Source of the DNA: Armigeres subalbatus | Taxonomy: Eukaryota; Arthropoda; Insecta; Diptera; Culicidae | Direction: 5' to 3' | DNA: 64,000 bases | Assembly: GCF_024139115.2 (NCBI RefSeq) | Contig: NC_085139.1 | Coordinates: 142,216,652-142,280,651 of the forward strand | Shown: piece by piece, positions 31,680-43,800 of the stretch | Numbering within the stretch: position 1 is the stretch's first letter | How the letters are laid out: every line of letters begins with the position of its first letter | Translations under genes and position numbers: made by a program | The notes under the pieces: model-generated | Seen by the model: the letters and a program-made list of their open reading frames with translations, nothing else | Told to the model about the DNA's origin: nothing | Database searches by the model: none

Positions 31680-34670
31680 GATTTCAGTGGCCTAGGGACG
31701 AACAGTTCGATTATTAATATTTTACATAAATGACGTATGCTCATTGGATTACTCAGATATTGTTAGGGCTGCTAAAAATAGTCGCATACTGTCAATGCCT
31801 TATTTTACCCTAATTCAATTGTTGTAATTCGTCCGAGTTATAAACGTTGGGGACGGGAATATAGGTTGTCGCCCAAATAATCCTTCTTTTCACCAACTAT
31901 AAACGTGAACCGTTTGATAGAATTTCCACAATGCTACACACTTTGGTTCGTGCGTGATTCGCTAGCAAACAAAAACTAAATTGAATTCATGTTTGATGAA
32001 ATCTTCGCCCATGACGTACACCGTCCACACGTACCCAAATACATATAGGGTTTAGTGGAAGTGTACAACCGTGGGTGCATGCCGTATGGTTTATCAATAT
32101 AAAAACCGGCATGTTACTGCAAATCAAACTTCATCTCACTTACATCTAGCAAAAAAGTCACGTAACATTCATTCATGTGACCGATTCAATTATTATCCTT
32201 TTCCACACACCAGGTAAAGTTCGCTCGGGGTGTTACACTCAGCCCTGGTTCCATTTGTTCTCCCATGAAGTATTACAATAATAATCGCTTGGCTTTGGGT
32301 GGAACGATTTGGAGCTGCTGCGGTAGTCCGCAGAAATAACCGAGAATCATTTTGACGCGTAAAATTGTCAATCGATTTATAATCATTGTTTGAAGTCCGG
32401 CTTGTAAAAATCAGAACATCGCCACGAAACGTGCCACTATTACGGTGCGTGAGAAAAAAGACCAGGCATTGTTGGCAGCACAGCTATAAAATGCCGTATG
32501 CAAATTTATGTTTTTTCAACGGTGTATAGCGACACGAAGTAAAAATTGTTGATTTTATATTCATCGTCAAGATAGGAAACTTCAGAGCGGATCTGGTATT
32601 CGCTACGAGACAGAAAAATAAAAACGTGCGAATTTTTTACTCACTCTGCGAGAAAGCGCAAAAAGCGTGCTTGGAATTAGTATGTTAAACGATTTTATCA
32701 GTTTAATTAATTCCGAACAAAATGGATTGGACCAAGTTTTGTTAGCAGCTTTTTGGTAGCCGGCTGTTTTCCAGATATTTGAGATGTGAGAATGTAACGC
32801 ATGGTAGCTGCATAAAGGCTAACTCTGAATATCAGCGACTATCTTCATAACGTTTCTAAACATAACATACCATCTTGAAACTAATCTCGGTGGATTTCGG
32901 AAGTACGAAAATGAACAATGGAAGAAGACCTGAATGCCATCTACTATTCCTGACCATTTATGCGACCATTTATCTAATATTATACAGTTTCTGTAAGGTT
33001 TTTATGCAGAACTGTATATCTGCCATCCGCTGGTTGGTCCAAATGATTCATTTTTGTTAAATTAAATTAGCATACCCAGAGCCAAAACAAAACGAAACAG
33101 GAAATTATTTTATGAATTGCACCTTTATTACAAAAAAAATCTGGAACTACAACAGACATTAGGTCTAGAATCCTACTAGCAGTATGTTCAAGGATATTTC
33201 TTTCATTACAGTTTGGATACTATTTGGGAAAACAAATCGTTTATTCAAAATGAATGACAACAATACAAACCTAACAACATCAATTTAAATTAAGCTACAG
33301 GTATGAAACAAACAGCACTAACTCTGTTTTCAATAGATTTACAAGGCATCTACTAACATGTACAACTTCATTGTTTCCCTTTGAAAAAAATAACTAATAA
33401 ATATCAGTCAACAGTACGCCTTCGAAAGAGGAAAACAAGTTGTTCATATTTTTTTCTTCGCATACCACAGACCGTCCTCGTCGTTGCGTCGACGCCGCAT
33501 GAGGAAGGAAGACCAATGCTTCCAATATAGGGCACTGAAAACCAGCCTCACGTGCATGTTGCGTTTGTTTCACCTCATTGTCTGCGCCTCCTCGTTACCT
33601 TCATTGTTTCTCGAGCGAGCGTAATTGGAAAGCAATAAATTAATAAGTTACACCAAGGCTGGACTGGGGTAGCGTTCAACGTGCTTTTAATACAGGTAAG
33701 CCATTACCAAAAAACCACTTGCTGCGGTCCAGATAGAAAATTCTGAATACTTTAGCAGTATTGCAACGACTATTGCATTTTAGCTCTTCCAATGTTTCCA
33801 TAATGTTTGAACAATGTGTTACCCTTAACATTAGACATACATTGAATACCATGAAGGTTCAAATCGGCTTTTCTTTGGGTACTGACTTGAAGCTAATGGT
33901 CTTGCTTAACATATATGAGCATTACACTGCACAGTGGTAGTAAGTGTGATTTAAACCTAAGCAGAATCCATGCTCCAAAAGCCACACTCCATATTCTAAA
34001 AAAAAACCAAAACAGTAAAAGCTTTATAAATGGATGCTTGCAGGAATTAAATAAAAAATAAAATATTAACTTATCTCCCTCTAGTCTATTAAGATGGAAT
34101 AAAATATCAACAAAACTTAGTCGTAGTATAAAAGTGTTGGCTTTGCTAGACTTTCTCTAGTCGACTAAACTACAAAATGCCAAAAACGATCTCAAGGTTG
34201 AAGTCGACGAATACAATTGGAAAAATAAAATAAAATTGAATATTATATGTTCGTTTTCTAGAGACGTGAATAGCTTCAGTCATGTTGAGACCCATTTCTT
34301 TTCAGCTTGAGCGTAGCAATTTTAACCCATTGTGTCTTGCACATCAACTGTGCTCACTGGAATTTGCTCTCAAATAATTTTATGACTGCTGAACAGGTTT
34401 CGTTTTCCGAGTTTTTTCAACCAAGGGCCTCACGGTTGAACAAACAACATGTCCTCCTACTCTCGCCAGTTCCTCGAATTTCACGGCAAATTTTAGTTTA
34501 TGACCCGACACATGTTAATAAGAATACAATGCTGCTTGACGGTTATTGGTATAATTTAAAATAATGCGGAACAAACGCATTACTTGTAATAACATCGATT
34601 CAACATGTTTGCTACACGGTTTTGGACCTTGTTCCAAAAGTATATTTTGATACGAGCATGTTACGCTCTC
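31680..34670. other. Intergenic sequence downstream of the host gene
   Basis: No open frame here is convincing. The part nearest 34670 must hold the 3' untranslated region of the minus-strand host gene. The nearest minus-strand AATAAA that I noted is at 33124-33129, but I cannot tell whether it is used. A TATA-like AATATAAAA near 32096 on the plus strand is followed by no coding exon that I can support. Confidence 0.35.
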
Positions 34671-34895
34671 TTAAATAGTGACACTACCAACCCCAACCGT
34701 TCGTGGTGGCTTGTGCTTATGGACGATGGTTTTAACCACTGGAACCTTTACCGGATAGGGCTGGGGAATGTGCACAGGGACGTGTTTCTCGACGGGATAT
34801 GGGACCGGCTTCTCGATGGGTACAGGGACCCTTTTCTCCACTGGGTAGGGAACTATTTTTTCGATTGGAATGGTGATCTCCTTTATTACTGGTAC
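34671..34895 (-). CDS. Exon 3 of the secreted repeat protein
   Basis: The acceptor TTTTAG precedes GTACCAGTA. The frame gives 74 residues of alternating VPxP, PYPVEK and IPQPYPVKV units, ends with [14 protein letters not shown] and stops at TAA (34671-34673). It joins exon 2 in phase 0 and continues the same repeat. Confidence 0.8.
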   Translation of the reverse strand, partial: VPVIKEITIPIEKIVPYPVEKRVPVPIEKPVPYPVEKHVPVHIPQPYPVKVPVVKTIVHKHKPPRTVGVGSVTI

Positions 34896-37800
34896 CTAAA
34901 AGAATAGAAAACACAAATTAGTTTTTTTTACAGTTTTCCATCTATCTTTACTCAATTCGATATTGCAACAATAATATTAAATTCAATTTCCGTAGGACAA
35001 AGGGATTATAGTAAAGTTACCATCCCGAATCTTCATCGTATTGCTACTATATTCATCTTATCCATAACAACCATAACAAAGGAATGAAAAACAAATACCG
35101 TCGTGCGGGGCTTCTTTTGAAAAATAAGGGGCTACTTTGGACATTTTAAAACAAGAATTATAACGAAAATTACTATAAAATTGTCATTATCACCAATCGG
35201 GTGTCTTGTTGATAGCTAGACGGCAACTTTCTGTTACAAATTTGGTATTTTTTCCGTTTAGTTTTTTCAAAAAATTAAAAATCCAAAGTAGCCCCCGGAA
35301 TCAAAAGAAGCCCCGCACGACGGTATAATGATTATTTCTTCTGTTAGTATAACAAAGTATAAAGAAAGTGTGATTCTATCCAGCGAAACAAACTGATAAA
35401 TTTGGGATTTTATTATATTTCGCGATATTATGATTTCATTCAAGTTTGAACAAAAATAGTTTGCTGAGCTCGGCAGAATTGTAGAGAAAAACTGCTGAAA
35501 GCCATGCTTCATTTGCCGCCACCATTCGCCTGCAAATGCATAAAGGACGATGAGCTTAACCTTTTATAACTATTAAGAAAATTATTTTGAGCTTTTTAGT
35601 GGAATGTCTTCACTTGTCATAAGACGAGTTTGTACAATCCCATTTAATTCCACCACTTAATTGTACGTTGACAGATACGTATTTCGACCTCAACAGTAAG
35701 GTCGTCTTCAGTGTCTCGTACTGGACTTTTATAACTATATTGCCACCAACAAATTATATGTTTTTCTATTTATCAACAAGAGCTCTACTTTTTATTTCCC
35801 ATGTAGTGGCTATATTTGCTACGTTCCTTAATTTGAATTGTTTTACTTTAAACTTAATTTTAAAAAATCTTTTAATTATTTTTTTTGTTGCCTGTTTTCC
35901 CGCTTGTAAGGCAGTGGCAAATATATTGCCATTGCCACCAATGTTGTCCCGCTTGCAAGGCATTTGCAATTATATTGCCACCAATTTTTCGAACCGTTTA
36001 ATGTATAACATTGTGTCTTGTTGTTGTTTTTGTTAATTTATTGTTTAAATTCTTTTGCCTTACGAAGGGTTAACACAGTGAAACAATTCTATGAATGGTC
36101 CAGAATTCCATGACGACAGATGGGCAAGCGCAATGACAACTAGGCGCCTGATGACTTACGCACTTACGCACCGACCCAGCGCTCATATTTAGGAGGTTTT
36201 CGTTCCTCCCACACTTTTGTGCACTGGAGTGTTGGACTCGTCTTCTCGGGATTGCCTTTCGGTACCATTTCCGAAAGTAAAGTTTTTGTGCAATAAGCAC
36301 CTTTTTAAACTTGACGTGCTTTTCGCCACATCTGTTCTGGCATCGTTCTGTTCGAGCCCTTCTAGCCTCTTCTTGAGCCGATTGACTATCTTCTCAAGAA
36401 TTTGGTTCAATAAGGCCTCAACGACCCGAAGCCGGTGCGTTCTTATGCTCGCTACGATCTACTCAACTACTAGTCTACTCCTAATAATCGAATGCCCCGG
36501 TGGTGTATCTATGCTATACAGACAGGAAGTTAACTGGCATTGGATGCTATTCCGTATACGATAACCCGCCTTCATGGGTGACCGATCGAGTAACCTGGTA
36601 GTGCAGGCCGATACTTGCATGAAGATTCGTGGGATGCCGTGTTCTCCAGCTTTCGGATGCTGCAGTTTGCGCTCAACGCTGACATCCAGACTGAACCTCC
36701 TTGCCGTAGTATTTGAATCGCCACGCTTGCCGGAGCATATCCTCGAGCTGTTCGTCATCATCCGCGATAATACCGCTGAAACTCATCTTATCGTCGAGCA
36801 ACACCCCCAAATGTTTGATCGTTCTTGAGACGTCGACCCCAATTGACGCCTTATGCAACGATTTCCGGTTGTTTACGTCTATCTCCATTTCATGATGCGC
36901 CTATTCGAAGGGGCTGCAGTCAACTCGACCTCCACTATAGACTCTCCGTAGACGGTGTGATCGTTACGTCAGTGAATCTCACTAGCTGAACATCGCAATA
37001 TTTTAAATCACCATGACGACGTCGACCGAGCAGCTGAAACGTTCTCTCATGTACTGTCATATATCGTTGACAGACATATTCCCAAAATAGTGAAGCATAA
37101 CCCTCCCCACGCACCATGGCAAACAAGTGGTCTGCGACGACTAAAGTCGTATAAAAGAGCGGCGTTAAGGAAGTTCTCAAAGTACCGTACATTGTCACTG
37201 AAACGGCACTACGTACAAATCAATCACGAATACAAACGGACTGCCAAAAGTTGCTTCTCGCAGTATCAGCGTAGACTGCGAAGGAAGCTGAAAACACATC
37301 CGTAAAAGTTCTCGAAGTACGTAAAAGAGCAACGTAATGAATATGGCCTTCCTTCGCGAATGACGCTTAACGGAATTTTGGCGTCGAATTCTCAGGAAAT
37401 CAGTAGACTGTTTGCTGAAAAATTCGTCAGTGTTTTCAGCAATGAAAGATTATCAGAAGACCAAATACGAAATGCTATGAGCTCCGTTCCTATCTCCGGC
37501 CAAGCTATGAACATATCAATGTTGGAATAGTTCGCGAAGCATTGAAACTGAAAACATCCTACAACCCCGGGCCGGATGAAATTCCTTCCGTATTTCTGAA
37601 AACGCACATCGATGGCATTAACACTCCGTTACTCCATGTTTTCCAACTTTCGATTACGTCAGGATTTTTTCCGTCTTGTTGGTGTCTTGTTGTGGTATCA
37701 CCTCATTGTCTGCTGTTGCCAAGTTGTTCGAGCTAGTCATCATCATGGAACCTCTACTCGCCCATTGTAAACCATACATTAGTGACGACCAAAATGGATT

Positions 37801-40800
37801 TATGCACGGACGTTCCACTGCCACAAATCTTTTGTGCCTTACCTCCTACATCAACAGCAGCATGGTGGATCGCAGTCAAACGGACGCTATCTATACCGGC
37901 CTAACAGCAGCCTTTGACAAATTGAATCACCGCATAGCTATTGCTAAACTGGATCGCCTCGGAATCAATGGTTCTCTCTAGCGATGGTTTCAGTCGTATT
38001 TAACCAGTCGCAGCCTTACCGTGGTTATTTGAGATCATCAGTCGAACCATTTTGCCGCTATCTCAGGCGTTCCTCAGGGTAGTCACCTGGGACCACTGAT
38101 ATTTCTGATCTATTTCAACGACGCCATTCTGATAATCAAGGGACCATGGCTTTGCTACGCAGACGACCTGAAACTGTATCTCCGAATTTGTTCCTTACCT
38201 TGCCGTTCCTTTCTCGCGGAAATGGGAAGCAATAATTCACAAGTATATCTTGTATGACACAGAACTTGAACGAGTCAATCAACTTTAAGCAGCATGTTTC
38301 CTACGTTGCCAGCAAAGCATCAAAGGTTTTGGGTTTCATCTTCAGGATTCACGGGCATTAACTGTCTATAGTCGTTGTACTGTTGCCTGACTCCGTTCTG
38401 GAGTACTGCTCGGTCGTCTGGTCTCCACACTATAATAACGGCGCCGAAAGAATTGAATCCGTCCAGCGTCGTTTTCTGAGATTCGCATTGCGCAGATTAC
38501 CGTGGCAAAATCCCTTCCGTCTTCCAACTTATGAAAGCCGTTGCCGTTTGATTGATCTGGAACCCCTTTCCGTCCACCGAAGCACAACGACTGATAGAAG
38601 ATCTACTAAAAGGGCGACTCGATTGCCCTTCTCTTCTGGAACAAATTAACTACCACGTGCAACCCCGATCCCTTAGGAATAGTTCGATGTTCAGGGCTCC
38701 TATGCACCGAACGAACTACGGTATTTTCGGTGCTATCGGTGGTCTTCAAAGAGTATTCAACAGAGTTGCATCTCTTTTTGATTTTAACTTGTCCCGTCAA
38801 CTAATTTTAGGAATAGTTAATAATTATACTTGACCATATAATGTAATTTCGCATTCTGTAATAATTTATAAGTAAGCATCATTGGGGCCAATACAGCTTG
38901 TTGATATATTCTATAAAAAAAAAAACAAACAAAAAAACAAATAAGGCGGAGTGCAGAAAAATGGAAGAAGTGTGACGTTACCCAGAAAGTGCAAGTTCTA
39001 TCAAAAGCTCAACGCATCCCGCAAAGGCTTCATACGGTTCAGCGGACGACGGGAATCAACCAGCCCCATCCTTGAGAGAAGCTAAGGATACCATTCAACA
39101 GCTCCAGATAAATAAAGCTGCTGGTAAGGATGGTGTCAGAGCTGGAATCATCAAGATGGGCCCGGAAAAGCTGGCAAATTTTCTGCGCAGGCTGATAGTC
39201 AGGATCTGGGAAACTGAACAGCTACCGGAGCAGTGGACGGCAGGGGAAATATTCGCACCCACACGAAAGGCGACAAGCTGGAGTGTGAAAACTTTCGAAC
39301 TACAGTCGACTCTCCACATCTCGATGTTCTATATCTCGATATCTCCCCCTATGTCGATGGTTTTCTCGGTCCCTTCGATTTACATACATTTGAGCATTCT
39401 ACATCTCGATAACCTCCCTATCTCGATATCTCTCTATCTCGATGTGTTCTGGTCATATTTTGCTCAGGATTCTCTCTCCGTATGTCGATATATTCATATT
39501 TCTAGGCTACTAGACGATTTTTGGACAATAACAAACACATGAACAACAAGAGATGACATTTGTTTTGTTGTTGTTTTTCATAGCAACGAGCTTTTTTTAA
39601 TCTAGCACCCATTTCAATTTTCCTTCCATTCCTCGATCGCTCCTTATCTCGATGGTCCCTTTAATAGATGTTTCGAGATGTAGAGAGGCGACTGTACTAT
39701 TATTCTAAATGCCGCCTACAAAAGTATCCTAAAATCATCTTCCGCCGTCTATCACCAATAGTAAATTAGTTCGTGTGAAGTTATCGAGCCGGGTTCGTTG
39801 ACGGCCGCTCGACTACGTTTCAGATCTTTACTGCACGGCAAATCCTTCAAAAATGCCGTAGATATCAAGTTCCAACGCATCATTTGTTTATTGATTGCAA
39901 GGCGGTATACGTTAGTATATACCGCGTAGAGCTATGTAAAATCATGAATGAGAACAGCTTTTTCGGAAAGCTTACGAGACTGTTCAAGCAACGATGGATG
40001 GTGTGCAAAATTGTGAGAAGATTTCGGGTGAACACTCCAGTTCGTTTGAATCCTGCCGTGGACTACAGCAAAGTGATGGACTTTCGTGTCTGTTGTTTAA
40101 TCCGGGTGTTAAGGCCGTGGTACGGTTCCCAAAAGATCCAGTCAATTTATTTGTTTTGCGGGTGATATGGGCATTGTCGGCCGTACACTTGGAAAGAGGG
40201 CTGAACTGTATACCCGCCTGAAGCGTGAGGCATCAAAAGTTGGACTGGTGGTGAATGCGTTGAAGACAAAATGCATGTTAGTGGGTGGAACCGAGTGCTA
40301 AAGGGCCCGCTGGAAAGCAGTATTACGATAGACGGGGATACTTTCGAGGTGATCAAGGGATTCGCCTACTCCTTGCCAACGGTTGATAATAATGTTAGTC
40401 GTGAAATATGAAGGCGTATCACCTGTACAAGTCGGACCTACTACCATGCACAAAACGCTCATAAGACCGGTGGTTATCTATAGACTTGAGACTTGGATCA
40501 TGCTCGAGGAGTATTTGCAAACACTCTGGGACGGATGGAGACTGCTCTCATTCGAAGATCTTGTGAAACCGGTTATTCCAGGCATATGGAAAATCACACG
40601 TGAAATTCTAAAATACTTTGTTAACTACATTCGCTTTTGTTAAAAACTCTAACAGTAGAATCGATATTGATGCTTTGGTTTTTCGCTTAGAATTATAATT
40701 TTGAATTGCTTCCAAAACGAAATTTTGTAAATACTAATATCAATCTGACAGTATAATTTAAGCCCCAAAAAAGTAGTAGCGTCGGATGTGACATAATATT

Positions 40801-43800
40801 TGAATTTCTCTAGTTGTGGGGGTGAAGCAAGAATGGAGGTTCTTGCAATAAAGACAATAAAGACAATTATTGTCAAGACTGGCGGTAAGAGCTACGCCGT
40901 TGTCCTTGCGATCATGAGAGGAGATAAAAAGCAGAAGGGTACGATGATTCCCGTTCTGAAGTGAGATGCTGCGCGAAAAAGTTCCGCGAATAAAAAAAAC
41001 TGGCAGAGAAGATGCTGGGTGATAGATTCGAGAGGTGAGAGCTCTATACCCAGTAGAGTATACAGAACTGGACAAGATAACCGCACTTGGAGACCTTCTG
41101 GACGCACGTTGAGAGGTCAATGTGGTGTTGAAATCCAGGATATCACGACCCGGTTGCGAAAAGGGTATGCGAGAACACATGTTGCCTCTTTTAAAGTACC
41201 CCTGGCGAACGTCACGAAAGTGTTGGATAAGGCTAAGCTGAAGGTAGGTTGGACGGAATGCCCCGTCTTCATTAACCAACAACCTCAGGCCTTTCGGCTA
41301 CCGATTGAAGGACCCGATCGTAGGACCCGATCGTAGGGAGCTATGCTAGAGATATGGAATAAATGGAGACAAAGGCCTAACCGGGCCTTATGATCCCTGG
41401 CGTGCAAGCGATACTCTGAAACTTAAACCACTGTGCAGCAGCGCAACTGGCGCTACAAGAGTTGGTCAATGTGATTAAATCTGTTGTCTTGTAGCCTTGT
41501 TCTCTGGCCCGTACCGCATCCCTGGCAGAAACGGCATATGGATTGCAGGTAAGTTCAGGAATGTGTCAATCTGGATTTGCGGAGCTTTGTTAAAACAAAA
41601 GCTTACGGAGTTTACTTCTGCTGCAGCTGCTATACCTCACTTCCTCATGGTGAGGGATAGAGCAGTTCTTTAGGGGATTAGATATTCTTGGGTCAAGACA
41701 ATTCGTTTCCGGATTGGCTGACAATACCGTCAGTAGATGTGGATCCGATGGTGACTAACGATGAATAGTAACTAATGATCGGTACTGCAAACATGTTTAA
41801 GGTAGACAAGGCACCGGGTCCAGATGGTATCCCGAACCATATCCTCAAACATGCAATTTATGCTGAACTGGATATGTGTAGAAATTGCCTACATCTATGT
41901 CTGAATGTAGGGAGCTTTTCAAAAAATTGTAAATAGCAAAACTTTAAACGCCTTCAGGAGAAATTACTTTTCACCCCCGTAACGCTCTGTACACTTGTAT
42001 ATATTACAAAGAAACATGGCTCCGTAAAGTGTTACACACGCCTGAGCCTACCATATAAATGAACTTGAAAAAAACACGCTCTGTACACATCTTTGTCACC
42101 GACCTTCAACTCATTTGTTCGAGCTGCTTCCGGGTTGCTACCCTCTACCCCAACTGAGTCTGCCTGTGCCGAGGCAGGCATCTTGTAATTTAGCCATCGT
42201 ATGCTAGCAGCTATTTACCGCAAAGCCGCCTCATTTGCCGCCGTAACTTCCAGCGATGGACTCCCCCCTCAGTGGAGCGAGTCCACTGGCATGGAGCCAG
42301 GAGCTGGCACTACCCAAAAGCCAACATTAGCAACTTCAAGGTTATAATCCTCCCCCCTGTGAGTATCAGCTTTAACTATTGATTTGAATAAGGTCAACTG
42401 GGAGGGCCTCTGACCTCTCTAATTCCAACATACGCTCTTTCTATCTTCTGGTCGATTCTTGCAGCACTGCAAGTTTGAAAATGCTGCCAATAACAGCTGA
42501 ATAACAGCGTTCTGATTTTACATTGTGTTCGTAGGATACCAGGCGTTCTGATTTGTGTAGTTGACTATCGGGTAATCCTGCGGTCAATTTAACACAAGCT
42601 TTCGGGCGTATCTCCGTACTAAGCCTACCTTTCGACCAGAGGAAATTAAAAGTTAGATTGGCGACTTTTGAGGCATGGCCCTCGCCTTGAGCCAATTTTA
42701 GCATCTCCGGAGAGCAGCGCATTGAACATCAACAGGTCCGGCTTCAAGATCACCAATGGTTACCTTAATCCCTACTGTACAATTGGTACCGGGTTGCTGG
42801 ATCAACACTAAAGTCATTCACGTATGTTCTGTCTATGTTACTTTTGTCGACTAGTTTTTAACTTAAAACTAAAATTTATTTGAATTTTTAAGTGAGGGGG
42901 TTAGAAGCAGAGGGGTGTAATTGACATTTTGGTCAAAATTGAGTTGACTACAGCAAAAAATACTTTGACACTAGAGCTTTGCGGAAATATGCTGATATAG
43001 TTTGTACGATGTTTATAATAAATGTGAAAATTCACATTCATACAATTTGTATGAAACGAAAAATTATTGAAAAACTTTGCACCCATTTTTCTTGAAACTA
43101 AGTTTTTGTCGCTTACATCCCTTGGGTTTGACCCCCTCAAGTGTTAGTTGTACGTTTTGTCATTGTTAGTCTTAATTTTCATCCTTAAATTAAAGTTTGC
43201 TTATGGAAGGTTGGACCTGAGGGTGGTCGTTTTGAACCCCCCTCCCCCATCCAATTGTCCCTAGCCTTGGTCCATGCGACGAGTGAAGAAGTGATTCAAA
43301 TATCAAAATTCACAATAATAAAGAAAAAAAAAACCTTTGCGTGGTGTGTTACGGAGTAAGATCTACCACGGTCACATTGTTAGCAATAGACGAATACCAT
43401 CCCAATATCCAACTCCGTAGTACTTATGAGGGTCAGGAGCCTCTCATTAAGTAAGTAAGTACTATATCAACAGTTCCTTTCCCTCTGAAGTTACGGATGG
43501 GCGTGGCCAGGAGTAGTAATCCTCATGCATTGGTGATTTTTGTACAAGATTGAAATCAAGGACCACATCCACCATAATTTCTGGAAGTAATTTGAAGGGT
43601 GATTTTAAAAGAAAAACATGAGTAATCACTAGTGTCCAATCTACGAAGTACACCATAACTATGCTATGCTTTTAAAAGAACTTACTTTTCGGAAAATGAT
43701 GTTATTAAGCAAAATGCGATGAGGCAAAACAATATCAGGCGACGAGTTTGTTTATGTGTGATGACTCTACGATTGAGATTTGTGAATGATTTTACCAATA

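Noticed and set aside
32090..32215. Plus-strand promoter (AATATAAAA) and donor CAG-GTAAAG as a first exon
   Set aside because: No coding exon, acceptor or product could be linked to it.
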